From Campylorhamphus procurvoides (taxonomy: Eukaryota; Chordata; Aves; Passeriformes; Dendrocolaptidae), in the NCBI GenBank assembly GCA_013396655.1, contig WBMV01004771.1, positions 186,001-250,000 on the forward strand: 64,000 nt of DNA, read 5' to 3'. The notes beneath the pieces are model-generated. The model was not told where the DNA came from. It saw nothing but the letters and a program-made list of their open reading frames with translations, and searched no databases. Positions 1-12,341 of the stretch are shown piece after piece (position 1 is the stretch's first letter; each line of letters starts with the position of its first letter). The translations under genes and the position numbers were made by a program.

Positions 1-13
1 TTTTGGGTTACAG

Positions 14-70
14 AATATAAAGGAGTATAAAAGAGTATATAAAGTATAAAAAGTATAAAAGAGTACAACA
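14..70 (+). repeat. A-rich degenerate tandem repeat
   Basis: Units of the form agtataaa(a) recur about five times. Simple or minisatellite-like sequence at the window edge. Confidence 0.6.
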
Positions 71-1390
71 CGTGTTGATAAGTAACAGATAGAAAAGACC
101 GGTGCTAGGATGAACTCACAGCCTCAGGAATACCATGTGAGCTCTTTTCCAGGCACCACCGCTTCAAAACATGCAGAGTAAATTAATCCCAAAGGCGTCC
201 CTTTCATTTCATTCCTGGCTGTACACATACCCAGCCAACCCCTGAGCCACTCTGCCATGTCTTACCGAAGCAAACAAGGGACAACAACCTGNCAATCTAA
301 GATATGTCCATACCCAGAACTTCCCTTGGTTCCGCCTCATGGCACAGCTCTCCTAGAATTGAGTTGGAGGTCCTAAGACCCCATACTTCATGCCACTTTC
401 CCTTATTGGAGCTTCTCCAAGGTTGCTGGGCTTTGCTGTCTTGTTTTGACTAACATGGTATCTAGTTGTCTTAGCTCTGGTACATGTTAGCCCTTAAGAC
501 AGCTATCACAGGGTTAGGGGTTGCAAGCTACACTATATGTGAGAAACTACCTAAAAGTATAAAAATCTACAAATTCATGAAAACCCTAAGGCATCAATAA
601 CCTCAGGGAATCCTGAAAAATAACTGCTGGTTTCAAAGTTCTGAGCATCCCAATCCACAGAGAACTAATAAGTGACATGGATTCATGGTCTGACACTTCT
701 TCCAGTGTGCCAAGGAGACCAGACCAGTTCTCCCACAGTACATGAACAATGACTGCCTCATTTTACCAGCAGTTTACCAGTGTCTGCCTCCATTGCTCCC
801 AGCAGTGTGGACAGGTCTGTGATACTCCCATCATAAATGATTCAGGGTGTCATCCATCTCTGGGGATTTTCTCATACCATTAACAGAGATGACCCCCAAC
901 CTAGTGCATGTGTGTGCAATCCCTGTGGCACATGTGGCTGTGTCCTTAATCTCTGCTCAAGGTCTAGCACCCATTTGATGGTTGTCTTGGAGAGTGGTCT
1001 ACCTGAAAACACCGGTCTGATGTGTAAGACTCAGACTCATCTTTAACCAGTGGGATTAATCTGGTAATTGCTGGATAATAAAGAAGCAGTTGGTAAACCA
1101 TGATGCAGCTATTGCTGGATTTGCATTTTTATAACATGGTTGGAGCAGGCAGTCAGCAAGTGCCAGGAAACTGCAGGCACCTAAATGGCCTCAGGATGGA
1201 GGAAGGCAGAGAGACCAGTTTGGGGTTACATGGTCAGTGAGGTCATTGGCAGCTTATACCGAGAATTTTAGTTAAAAAGTAATAAAGAGTTAAGTCAGTG
1301 ATGCATCTGTGTGCAAAACACCACATGCCTGGCAAATGTTGTGTAGTTGGGCCTCCACTTGCAGGAATCAGAGTGCCAACAGCTGGAACT
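71..1390. other. No recognised gene
   Basis: Only short frames with no family resemblance. I see no splice-bounded coding segment. Confidence 0.5.
292..292. other. Assembly gap or ambiguous base
   Basis: A single N in unannotated sequence. I saw no duplicated flanks, so it may be a plain ambiguous call or an unsized gap. Confidence 0.6.
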
Positions 1391-1990
1391 GTGTGTTGCG
1401 ATCCTAATGGGCAGAGAAGGGATGACACACTTCCAGAAGGGTGAAGCAGAAATAGCACTTTATTACAAGAGCATCAGGCTTTTATAACATGCTGAGGGAA
1501 ACTTCTAGAAGGTGGGTGGAACTTGGGTGTTGACTAACCAAACAAGGAAAGGAAGCGGTGGAACATGTCCAAATAAGGGAAAGTAGAGGAGAAGATAACC
1601 ATATATGGTCATGCTGCACTACAGCAAGCATTAACTAATCACAAACAGGGATGATCATGAGGGAAAAGTACAGAAATTGGAATAGTAAAAATCGTTACAA
1701 CTGTACAACCAATAACAGTGACTATAAACTGTGCAAAACTGGAGTCCAGTCAGTCCTTCTGGGAATGTGCCTTCTTTCTCTTTGGATAGCTCTTTTGATG
1801 TAGCCCTTCTCTGGCCTCTAGGTTGCAGCAATCTTTACTTCTTGTCTTCTTCCAGCGGTAATAAGTATTTACTGCCACAACTGTGCATCTTCTCTTCTGT
1901 GTTAGTATTGTGCTGTCTGAACTGGTCTGGAGGGGCAGAAGTTCTAATCTGTCATGTTTGTTTATTGCAGAACATAAATCACTGTTTGGT
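1391..1990 (-). mobile_element. Probable retroviral LTR fragment
   Basis: On the minus strand a TATA-like gttataaaag (1479-1488) is followed about 15 bases on by AATAAA (plus-strand tttatt 1459-1464), and the block ends near 1391 in ...aacaca. This is LTR-like spacing of promoter and poly(A) signal. The upper limit is uncertain and I saw no clean target duplication. Confidence 0.4.
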
Positions 1991-3116
1991 CTCTCTACCC
2001 CTGCTAAGCAAATATATTTGAATGATCAGTCACTCGGTGGTTCTGGTTCAGTGGCCACCCCACCCAGTGGCAGGGGTTGGGTCTGGAGGACTGGCCTGAG
2101 TCCAATGGGGAGAATACCTCCACCCTACATCTGACAGAGAGCTGGGAGTCCTTCCAGTGCAGTGACTGAACACCTCAGGTGCCTAGAGGTGCTCAGCCAG
2201 TCTCAGGACATCTTTGGCTTCATAACCAGGACTCCCACAAGGAGAAAATCCTGTCTGAAGAATCCACACTTCTAAGGACCATAGGCACTGTGCTGAGCCC
2301 TTTGCCTTTGCTTTGTCTTTACACAAATCTTTTGAATTCTGTTTGCTTTTATATTTAGTTTTCTCCTGCCCACCCCACACATTTCTCCTTTGGTGTCAAC
2401 AACAGGCAGCACCCAGGCCACACCAATCAATTCATGATCAATTTTCCTGTTCATTCTTGTAAAAAATACTGTCTTATGTAAAAGAAATAGCAACATAGCA
2501 ACATTTACTTTCTTGAGGATTCTGTTGTTGGGATATATACTAGGAAGGACTGACACCTCCTTAAATGATGGATACTCTCATTACTCCCTTCTTCCCAGGA
2601 AACAGTCTTGCAGGGCTGTCCCTGCAACACTTGGCCTATTGATGAGTCTTCTGAATGAGCTCACTTTAGGAAGAACCTCCCCTTTGCAGTTCCCCCTCTT
2701 TTCCTCAACCCTTGCATCATTCTTGCCACTTTTCTGCTTCCTTGTCCTGAAGACCTTAGTGACCAGTGGTTGCTCCCTGCCCTGCGGCAGGTTACAAGTA
2801 TGGCCCAGACTCTGCAGATATCCCTAGCCACCAAGGATAAAGCACGGGCAGGTAACCTGTCCATGCAAGCAAGGAGAGGGAAATGTTAGAGCTGTAAGCC
2901 CTTGCTGAACATGCTGTGTCATGAGATCAGTCATGCAAAAATGCTTTGTAGCTGCCTGATGGCATATGGCACAAGCAGACAGCACAGCCCAGAGCAAGCT
3001 CATACACAGCTGCTCCTCTGGAATAGTGTCACTAGAGAATGAAGGGGAGCCACTATGCTGGGGAGCTCTTCTCGCCTCCACCATGGCCGGTCAAAGCCCC
3101 CTTGGAGTGGGTAAAG
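1991..3116. other. No recognised gene
   Basis: Short overlapping frames on both strands, without domains or splice context. May include the remainder of the LTR-like block to the left. Confidence 0.5.
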
Positions 3117-4140
3117 TGTGGTGGTTTGGCTCTGGCTGAACACCTGGTGTCCAGGAAAACTGCTTCAAGATCTTTCTTCTCCCTCCTTTTCACCTTCCAG
3201 AGGGAAAGAAAAAAAAACAGCTAGGAATTTGCAACCAGAGATAACAACCAAAAGAGGAGCTTTGATTAATACCACAGGCAAAGAACTTAGAATAATGCTT
3301 AAATTTATTACTAACAAACTAAGAACTAGAAATAAGAAATAATAAAAAAAAACAGTTTAGGAACACCTTTCTACCACCACCTCTCGGTCTGTCCATGCTC
3401 CCTTCCTTCCCCCAGCAGTATGGGGACAGGGAATGGAAGCCTTGCAGTCAGTTGTTGTCACAGAGGTAAGTCCAAGACTTAAGCAGCTGTTGTTCCAAAT
3501 GTGCTGTCTCAGGGGTCTTTCCTGTGGGCTGCAAAGGGAACAGCTTGCTTCACCAGAGTCATGACCACGGTCACAAGGGAATCATAACTTTGAGTCCTTC
3601 CCCTGTGTTCTGTGGGGTGCCCCCCATGAGAGAGATCCTCTGCTCTCTCGTGGGTCATTCCATGGGGTACAGTCTCTCATGAAAAGCTGCCTGTACCTGC
3701 TTAGCACGGGCTTCTCCCTCCATGTGTTTTGGCCGCAAATCTTTTGCAGGACTTCAATCCATCTTGGGGCCTCCCACGAGGCAACAGCCTCTTTCATGCA
3801 TCCCCCTGCTCTGGCAGGGGAGTCTTTGCACCCTGATGGATCCCATGGGCTTCAAGGGGATAACTTGTAATCACCATGGTCATCACCACAGTAGTCAGGG
3901 AATTATAGTTTTAAGTTCTCTCCCTGATCCATGGGGTCCCAACCCCTCCTTCTCCGCCTGCACTGACCTTGATGTCTGCATTGTGATGTTAATCCATGGC
4001 TGCCAATTTCCAACTGCACAACAACTTCTTAAATACGTTTTCACTCAGGGGAGTAACTTAATGATTCAGAAGCAGGAAGTTTTTCTCAGAGCTGACTCTA
4101 ATTGGCTCTGCTCTATAGGATAGAGGGAAACTTCTAGCAG
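3117..4140 (-). mobile_element. Diverged avian ERV (ERVL-like) LTR
   Basis: The plus strand opens tgtggtggtttggctctggc and runs through an A-rich stretch with aaatttattactaac, a cytosine-rich segment, and repeated ccacgggg/ccatggggt-like boxes. I recognise this order from a common bird LTR family, read here in antisense. It is old and has many small changes. The 4140 limit is approximate; CR1 follows at about 4230. Confidence 0.5.
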
Positions 4141-4622
4141 CTTCTAAGAGAAGCCACTCTTCCTCTTATCAAAAAGAAACGTAATCAGAGAAACCCACAA
4201 CAGTAAAGAGACATGCCATTGCTCAGGGGGACCTGGTCTGGGCAGGTAGCGTCCAAGCATAGATAGGGCCATTTGCAAGAAGGGCCAGAAGGAAGACCTG
4301 GAAAACTACAGGCCTGTCAGCCTGACCTCAGTGCCTGGTAAAGTTATGGAACAGATCATCCTAAGTGCAATCACACAGCACCTACCAGACAGCCAGCGGG
4401 TCAGACCGAGCCAGCATGGATTTAGGAGGGGCAGGTCTTGCCTGCCCAACCTTTTCTCCTTTTTTGATTGGGTGACCCACGTGGTGGATGAGGGGAAGGC
4501 TGTGGGTGTGTCTGCCTGGGCTTCAGCAAAACCTTTGATATCATCCCTCATGCCATACTCCTGGAAAAGCTGCAGCTCATGTTTTGGACAGGGGCACTCT
4601 CTGCTGGGCTAAGAACTGGCTG

Positions 4623-5483
4623 ATGGGCAAACCCAGAGAGTGCTTGGCAATGGTACTGCATCCAGTTGGCATCCGGGCACAAGTAGTGTCTCCAAGGATC
4701 AGTGTTTGGCCCAGTCCTGTTAAATGTCTTTATTGATGATCTGGATGAGGGGATCAAGTCCACCATCTGCAAATTTGCAGATGACTCCAAGCTGGGGGGG
4801 AGCATCAATCTGCTGGAGAGCAGGAGGTCTCTGCAGAGGGACCTGGACAGGCTGGATAGGTGGGCTGAATCCAACGGTATGATGTTTAACAAGGCCAAAT
4901 GCTGGGTCCTGCCCTTTGGCCACAACAGGCCCCTGCAGCAGCACAGGCTGGGCCAGAGTGGCTGGAGAGGGGCCAGGCACAAAGGGCCCTGGGGGCACAA
5001 AGGGCCCTGGGGGCCAGGCACAAAGGGGACAGCAGGTGGACATGAGCAGCATNATGGGCAAACCCAGAGAGTGCTTGGCAATGGTACTGCATCCAGTTGG
5101 CATCCGGGCACAAGTAGTGTCTCCAAGGATCAGTGTTTGGCCCAGTCCTGTTAAATGTCTTTATTGATGATCTGGATGAGGGGATCAAGTCCACCATCTG
5201 CAAATTTGCAGATGACTCCAAGCTGGGGGGGAGCATCAATCTGCTGGAGAGCAGGAGGTCTCTGCAGAGGGACCTGGACAGGCTGGATAGGTGGGCTGAA
5301 TCCAACGGTATGATGTTTAACAAGGCCAAATGCTGGGTCCTGCCCTTTGGCCACAACAGGCCCCTGCAGCATCACAGGCTGGGCCAGAGTGGCTGGAGAG
5401 GGGCCAGGCACAAAGGGCCCTGGGGGCACAAAGGGCCCTGGGGGCCAGGCACAAAGGGGACAGCAGGTGGACATGAGCAGCAT
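4623..5483 (+). repeat. Near-identical direct duplication around the N at 5053
   Basis: 4623-5052 and 5054-5483 (430 bases each) agree apart from one base that I noticed (cagcagcac against cagcatcac). The N lies exactly between them, so this is most simply an unclosed assembly overlap, not a real tandem copy. Confidence 0.9.
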
Positions 5484-5624
5484 GTGCCCAGGGCCAAGAA
5501 GGCCAAGGGCATCCTGGCCTGCAGCAGCAAGAGTGTGGGCAGCAGGAGCAGGGCAGGGATTCTGCCCCTGCCCTGGGCACTGCTGAGGCCACACCTTGAG
5601 TGCTGTGTCCAGTGCTGGCCCCTC

Positions 5625-5937
5625 TGTAGCAAATGACAACACAGATCCGTGGCATGATGCAGCAATAACCATTTATTATTTATTACAAGCCTCTATTTAT
5701 AGACAATCTAGTTTTGTTTCAGGTTTTTGAGCTAAGCATTACATATGCTAGAACCTATCGGCAACTAACACAATTCCTTTTCTACCAATTAGGTTCTTAT
5801 TCTTGCTCACACGTTTATCTCCTGATCCAATGCTAGCCACCTTGTTGTTACTTTTGTATCTTTTCACTTTCACTTCTTCTGAAGGCCTTGGTGCTCAGCA
5901 ATTTTCCAATAGCCTGTTTTGTTCATTGTTCTCTACA
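5625..5937 (-). mobile_element. Solo LTR of an endogenous retrovirus inside the CR1
   Basis: A 313-base block bounded by TGTAG and CTACA interrupts otherwise continuous CR1 sequence. On the minus strand it has the order of an LTR: U3, a TATA box (tataaatag, about 5694-5702), then AATAAATAATAAA about 15 bases on, and a short U5 ending in CA. cctc occurs at both edges as a possible target duplication. There is no coding sequence. Confidence 0.8.
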
Positions 5938-6425
5938 ATCCTCAGTTTAGGAAGGATGTTGAGGTGCTGGGCCATGTTCAGAGAAGGGCAACAAGGCTGG
6001 TGAAGGGACTGGTGCACAAGTCCTATAAGAAGTGGCTGAGGGAGCTGGGGTCGTTGAGCCTGGAGAGGAGGAGGCTCAGGGAGACATTATTATTCTCTAC
6101 AACTACCTGAAAGGAGGTTGTAGCCACGTGGGGTCAGTCTCTTCTCCCAGGTAACCAGCAATAGGAGAAGAGGACACAGTCTTAAGCTGTGCCAGGGAAG
6201 GTTTAGTTTAACATTGGGAAGAAATTCTTTTCAGAAAGAGTGATCAGATATTGGAATGGGCTGCCCAGGGAAGTGGTGGATTTACCATCCCTGAAGGTAT
6301 TTAAGAAGAGACTGGATGTGGCACTAAGTGCCATGGTCTAGTTGACATGGCAGTGTTGGGTCATAGGTTGGATCTCAGAGGTCTTTTCCAACCTAGCTGG
6401 TTCTGTGACTCTCTGATTCTGTGAG

Positions 6426-9400
6426 TTTGCTTCTCTTGCCAGAAGCACTGGAGCTGCTCAGGTAAATGAGCACAAGTCACACTGGGGCTATGGGAAAGGT
6501 TATGCTGGAGTGGTGGAGGATACTTCCCACAGGCACTCTGCCTCTGCAGACATGCCTCCTTCCCCTGCAGCACCTACCTGCACAGGGCACAGTGGTTTGC
6601 AGCAATCATCCCCTTCGCTGGCCATGACCGATGCCCACATCTCTTGTCTGTGCTGAAGACTGAGCACCTCACCCCATCTTCCCCTCCAACATCTCCTTCA
6701 CAGCCACGTCTCCCACAGGCTCATGCTGGCAGCTCCTTCTCCTATGCCTTGTTCCTGCAGAGCTGAGACCTGCACCCTGGGCCTGGAGGAACGCTCCTTC
6801 AGGGGCCCAGAGCAGCATGTGTGGGTCAGGGAGAGCCATGGAGGGCCAAGCACACACTGAGCTGGAAAGGAGGGACCCCTCCAAACCTCCATCGCTCCAA
6901 ACCTCCATCTGAATGTTGAGGTCCTCACAGGCTCCACTGAGATGCCAGTCTGGGCTCCTTCTCTCTGGAAGCTCCTTATAGCTGGGACAAACCAAAACCC
7001 CCCTGTCACAGAGTGACAACTGAGTCGAGCTCATCTGGCCTCCTGGTGCTGCCCAAAGGGGCAGTGCCCCCTCACTGCCCCAGCCAGACCATGCAGCCTG
7101 CTCCCCATGCCAGCAGTGACACTCAGCTGGCCCACCATGGAACTGAGGCATGGGCTCATCCCCACAGAAGCCATTTCTATCTACATGGCCTCTGACCACT
7201 GCAAAACATTGGCCACCTTGTAAAAAGCAGCAGGAACATAAACGAGACTTGCATTTGTCCAAAGCGGCTATTTCTGAGGGAAATATGTGGGGCTGTAAAT
7301 GGTCTTTCCTACCTTTCCATCCCCAGCAAGAGCAGCAAGGGGGAGCACGGGAGGTCCCATGCGCTGGCCCAGGGGAGCAGCAGTATGTGAGCTCCTGCAC
7401 AGCAGCTGCAGAGGAAACAGGTCCCCTCCATGTGGATCCCTATGGGAAGGCATGACATTTACTTCTCAATGACAGAAAAAAAGGTTGTTGATGCAAGGAT
7501 ATCCTTTTCCTTTGGAAGTAATGAGCAACTTAGACAGATAGACCGAAGCTGAGGCATTTCATCATGTGGCAGCAGTGGTGAGACTTTTAGCCCAGGCTGT
7601 AAAATTGAAGTGCAGCCCCAGAAGGGTTAAATCCTTTCCTTCAGCAGATGGGAGCAGTTTGCCTGAACTGACAGCTGCAGATGGTTCTTCTGCTCAGGCA
7701 GAGGCAGTTGGACAGGCCAAGTGGTCAGAAACCATCATTCAGATCCAAGAAACAGGCAAGGGTTGTTTTCCAGTTTTTCCTTGAGCAGCTGGACTTGGAA
7801 ACAGTTGCTCGTCTGTGGCAGCATGGGTGACAGTTTTAGCAATGCACCAGTTCTACAAAAGAAGACTTTTCACAAAAGAGAACATCAGAAATACAGGTGG
7901 CTTTCCCTGTTCTTGTGTGCTATACATAATGATCGGGGAGCTGCTGCAGGGGCAGCTGCCTTTCCCCTTGCAGGAGGGCAGTTTCCTGGCTCATCTGTGT
8001 GTGTCTGTGTGTCCATGCACACATGCTGCTCTAGAGGGGAGACCACGGCTTGAATGGAGCAGCTGGTGCCCTTGCTTATGGAGCGATATAGGAGAAGGAT
8101 TCAGCCTACCCTTTCCTCTCTTGGTTTTGGTGGTAGAGACTGCTGGTTTCTGATTTTGCTGTGCAAAGTCTTGGAAGTTATCAAATACTTCTGGGGGATA
8201 GTGTCTGGACCCCAGTTCACTTAGTAAGAGTAGTGTTTTCTTTAAAGTCAGGTTCAAACTACTTCACCTGGAAGACCCAATGAGCAATGTGAAAACCAAT
8301 CCGTGATGTGCATAGCAGTGTTTTGTTTAAAAATATGCTTGAACCGAACTAATAAACCACGACCAAAGACAGTGGTTAGAATCTCTGATTTCCTCAAAGC
8401 AGGGCTTAAAAACTGTGTAAGAGTCAGTGAGGAGCACAGTAGCTCTGTGTCAGAAGGCAGCCAGAAATTGGGCTGCCTGGGCTGAGGCCTCTGCAGCATG
8501 TTCCTCGGCTGAGGCAAACACGGTGTGGGAGAGACACAAAGTATTTAAAGGCACCAGGATCATTCCACCAGCGAGGACTCTGCAGCGACCTTCATTTCCC
8601 TCTCATGAAGCCTAAGCAAGGAAGCCTCGGTTTGGCTCTGACTGCTCCCTGGACTGTTCCATTACATGCCAGGGACTCGTCTGGCATTTCAGCCACAGAG
8701 GCTGGACTGACCCTTCTCCACCTCTCTCCTGTCCCCTCAAAAGAGCACAGTGGAGCATTGCTGGCAACTACCATCAAGTACCCAACCAGGGCCAATACAA
8801 CACAGCCCCCCACCCACTGTATGGGGGGCCTTGCTCATCATCACAGGTTTTGTGTCTGACACAGCCACAGCCACTTCTTAGCTGGCAGAGAGATGTTATC
8901 ACTTCTGTTCTCCCCACATCCTCTATTCAGAGCCCTGTACTGTCATGATGCATGGGGGTATTTCCAACCCTTCTTGTGAGTAATTATACCCTGGAAGACG
9001 GTGTGGCTCTGTCACTTGGGGAAATACCCTGCATGGACATGTGGAGCACAGGGCAGACCTCAGTGCAGAACCGCACAGCCCTGAGCCTTTTACAAGTGAG
9101 CGAGTCTTTTAGGTGTTTTGAGGTCCAAAAGCCTCCAGCAGGACAGACAGGATACACTGGGAAAGGGGCACTTCCAGAAAAAAACCACAAGGTCTCAGCT
9201 GAAAGGGGAGGCCTTTGGCTACCTATAGGAATGGAGCTTAAGTTCTTTCACACTGGTTGCTATGCATATTTTTGTTAAATAACAGAAGACAGTAGTCTCT
9301 GAATTTATAGCAGCCTGGATTTAGGCATGAGGCTGAGCCTGTCTCCTGTCTGCCTTCCCAATGGCCAGTCTCCCTGGGGTTTGACTCACAGGGTGACCTG

Positions 9401-10359
9401 CGTTCTGAAAGACATCTGGCAGAAAACCACATCTGGATCTTGGCAAATGCAAACACCTGCGTCTTACAAGGCCTTGGCCAAGGAGGGGTAAGACAGGAAA
9501 GTGGAGCACTGCTGGACTGCAGCAGGCTACTGTCCTGCCTGTCCTCCCTTCTGGGCAGATGATTCAGTTCATACTTGGAATCACTGGGTAAAGGGCCTCC
9601 ACTGCTGTATCAGCTATGGGAGCACATCCTGAGAGCATCTTTCATCTGATGTTTACAACAGCTTGTTGGGGGGTACAGGCTCCATAGTGACCCTCTGGGA
9701 ATTCTGGCTCCCATAGCAGGAGGGAATGGAGCTCTGCCTTTCCATGATTTGCAGGTGGTGGATCTCAGAAGGTGTGTGTGGCTTTTTGGCCATGACAGCA
9801 TGCAGAGGGTTTGGTGAAAGAGGAGTGCAGTCAAATGGACAGGTAGAAATCAGTTTGTACGTGGTGTGTCTGCCTGCCTTGAGCGTCCACACCTCTGCAC
9901 TTAGCTGGATCAGCTTCAGGTTCAGAAGATGATGGGGTTCCAGACTCCATCCAGTGCCTGTTAGGTGGACCACAGATTGTGCTGATTCTGTACTTGGAAA
10001 GGAGGGACACTAAAATAAACCCTCATCTGTCTTGTGTCAGAGAACAGCCTTCTCTTCATAAACCTGGAGCAGCCAGGGAAGGGCACTTTTTCTTCTTTCA
10101 TTGGTCTTCAGCCAGGTCAAGCTGAACTCTGGCTTTTCCAGTTCTGTCCCTGCATGTCCATGCAATGCCTGTGTATGCCTCTTGGCAGCTTCAGTGCTGC
10201 TTCCACCCCCCATGTTGCTCATTTTTGTATTTAAAAGTGATCCAAAATTCTCCACTCAGCCAGTCTGGCCTCCTGCCATACTTGCCCAATGGCTGGTTCT
10301 TATACTTGTTCTCCATTGGTGAATCAGAAATTCAGGTGGCTGCTTCACATCTACCTCAG
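6426..10359. other. No recognised gene (upstream of RPL36)
   Basis: Moderately GC-rich sequence with long chance frames, including a 243-codon minus-strand frame at 6669-7400 rich in Cys, Trp and Pro with no recognisable domain. I looked for the human left neighbour HSD11B1L (an SDR nucleotide-binding glycine motif, YxxxK) and did not see it. Confidence 0.5.
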
Positions 10360-10700
10360 CTCCCTTCTCCTCCAGGCTGAAAAAGCCTTGTTCCTTCCAC
10401 CACTCCTCACAGGATATATGATCCAGGCTTCAGACATCTTCATGGCTCTCCCATGAATCCATTCCAGTTTACTGATGTTTTTTTTGCACTGCAAGGCCCG
10501 AACACAGCATGACCTAACGAGTGCAAGTAAAGGCAGTAATCCCTTCCTGGACCCTGCCAGGCACGTGTCTGTCCATGCAGCCCACTGCATGCACTGATAC
10601 AGCCAGGGCACCCCGCAGATGTTTAGCCTGTTTATGGCCCACAGGGCCCCCCATGTCCTTCTCAGCAGAGCCAGTCTGTCCCAACCTGGGGCTTCAGGTT
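10360..10700 (-). mobile_element. CR1 LINE fragment
   Basis: Antisense CR1: ctcctccaggctgaaaaagc, then a segment matching ...aatcccttcctggaccctgc... and ...gatacagccagggcaccc..., the CR1 region just before the 3' UTR. It is diverged and has no open frame. Confidence 0.75.
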
Positions 10701-11869
10701 CAGCCCCAGTCCCATGGTTTCCTCTACCTTATCTCCCTTTTTTCTGCCCTCCTGGCCCCCAGGTTCAACTGATGGAGTCTTTGCTTGTAATGGCTCTGAG
10801 AAAGTAATGAAGCAAAGTGATTTAATGCAGAATCCAAAGAAAGAGGGAAATTTAGCAGAGGTGCAAACCATTTGCAAATGCTGAGAACGTGAATGAAGGC
10901 ATTTACCAATGTTAAGATGGGGTAGAAGCTTCTGGAGACTGAAAACCTGGATTTTTCTGTTAGGGACTTGTGCAGGCAATGAGGCAAGAAACGTTGTCTT
11001 GGGGAAAAGGTGTTGTAGGGGGCATCTAGTGAAGCACAGGAAAGTCAGATGATAAGAAACCCAGGGGAAGTTTGTACATTTAATGGAAAAAGTGTCCTGA
11101 GGGGAAAGTAGCAATGGCCAGGGTGTGTGAGGGAAGAGCCCCAAGTCACTGCAGATGCTGCTGGGGGTTGGTCCTGCCAGACAAGGCAACCAGGAGATCT
11201 GACACCTTCTCCGGCCCGGGGCTGCAGCAGCTCCTCCTGTGAGAAGCCTGTGTATGGGGGATCTTTAGCTGCCCAGTGTGATAGTTCTCATTAGCAGAGA
11301 TCATATAAATTTGTGTTGATTTTAGACATGCAGATTAACAACAAATTTGGCATTCCTAATTTTTTTTGTTGTTGTTGACTTTCGGAAACATTAGGAAATA
11401 TTTCAGAAGGGCAGTTCCTTCTCTCTGGGTAAAAGACTCGCGCCCAACCTGCAGATGCCTGTCCACACCTGGTCTCCTGTGGGGAAAAGCACAGGAGTCC
11501 AGACCTGACCGTCTAAGGGACAGAGGTTCCTCACCACTGGAACCTGTGGCATGAGCAACCGAGTCCAGCAGGTGTGTGAGCTGGGAGCACTGCCCTGGGA
11601 CGGCAGGAACCAGCCCTCCAGAGCTGAGCTCTACAGCAGGGTATAAAGTTCTGTAATTTGTTTTAAAATCCAATACTTTCAATTTTTGAATTAATACCTT
11701 CAAGTGAGTGTTTTCAGTTTCAACAAATTAAATAGAATTGTCTTTGAAAGCAGAAAACAGCTGAGCTGAACATGGTCACCTCAGTTCTCTTTCAGAGGTA
11801 AGAAAGTCCAGAATCTTTTATTCCAACAATTGTTCAATTTGTCCCTTTAGATTTGTCTGTCAAACGTGA
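10701..11869. other. No recognised gene
   Basis: AT-richer sequence with short frames only. It ends abruptly at the GC-rich RPL36 promoter. Confidence 0.5.
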
Positions 11870-12248
11870 TCAGACCCCGCCCAAGCGATACCAGTTTTAA
11901 TTTGTGGGGAAAAGTCCGTAAGTGCGGCGCTGGGCGGCCCTGCGGGGTCTGGGACGGGCGGGGACCCCGAGCACCGCAGCCCGGCGACCCCGCACTGACA
12001 GTGACTGCGCCGTCCCCTCACACCGACAACGACCTCCCCCCGTCCCCTCACACCGACACTGACCGCCCCGTCCCCTCACGCCGCCTCCCCCGCGCACCCT
12101 CGGCCCTGCCCGCGGCCGGAAGTGGCGTCCTCCCGGCGGCCCGCGCGCGCTCGTTCCTTCCGGTTGGGCGCCATCGACGCTGTGCCGGCGCGCCGGTGTC
12201 CGTGTGTCCATCCCTGTCCATCCGCGTCCATCGGGCCGCGCCGCAGCC
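11870..12248 (+). promoter_or_regulatory. RPL36 GC-rich promoter and 5' UTR
   Basis: A sharply bounded GC- and CpG-rich block starts near 11870 and runs into the first coding exon. It carries CCGGAAGTG (12116-12124), an ETS/GABP-type site; a pyrimidine run ttccttcc (12154-12161) that could be the terminal oligopyrimidine start of the mRNA; and gcgccatc (about 12168-12175), a YY1-like core just downstream. This combination is typical of ribosomal protein promoters. The exact start site and any 5' UTR intron cannot be fixed from sequence alone. Confidence 0.7.
12009..12085 (+). repeat. Three-copy short tandem repeat in RPL36 promoter
   Basis: Three imperfect copies of a roughly 25-30 base unit beginning cgtcccctcac lie head to tail just upstream of the ETS-type site. 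The third copy is truncated and diverged. Confidence 0.75.
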
Positions 12249-12341
12249 ATGGCCATCCGCTACCCCATGGCTGTGGGCCTCAACAAGGGCTACAAAGTGA
12301 CCAAGAACGTGTCCAAGCCCCGGCAGTGCCGCCGCCGCGGG
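12249..12341 (+). CDS. RPL36: RPL36 first coding exon
   Basis: Encodes residues 1-31 and ends at GGG followed by the donor gtgagt. Residues KPRQCRRRG differ slightly from the KPRHSRRRG of human eL36. Confidence 0.97.

Larger units (their letters stand above)
4230..6425 (+). mobile_element. CR1 LINE, 3' half of ORF2 and 3' UTR, interrupted
   Basis: A 5'-truncated CR1 non-LTR retrotransposon. Reverse transcriptase pieces are readable: NYRPVSLTSVPGKVMEQIIL and SQHGFRRGRSCLPNL (about 4300-4460), then [13 protein letters not shown] and [11 protein letters not shown] (about 4710-4800), the latter holding the catalytic DD. The frame is shifted and stopped in places, so it is dead. A block at 4623-5483 is duplicated at the N at 5053, and a solo LTR (5625-5937) interrupts the element. 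The tail ends in ttctgtgactctctgattctgtg, the short 3' repeats of CR1. Confidence 0.92.

Noticed and set aside
4548..5126. Minus-strand 192-codon Pro/Leu/Cys-rich frame
   Set aside because: It is the antisense of CR1 ORF2 and crosses the N at 5053.
6669..7400. Minus-strand 243-codon open frame, the longest in the window outside annotated exons
   Set aside because: Cys/Trp/Pro/Gly-rich, no domain, overlapping frames on both strands, no splice or promoter context. It looks like a chance frame in GC-rich DNA.
1..12000. HSD11B1L exons, the human neighbour of RPL36
   Set aside because: No SDR glycine-rich or YxxxK segment was seen in any frame. It may lie further left or be absent.
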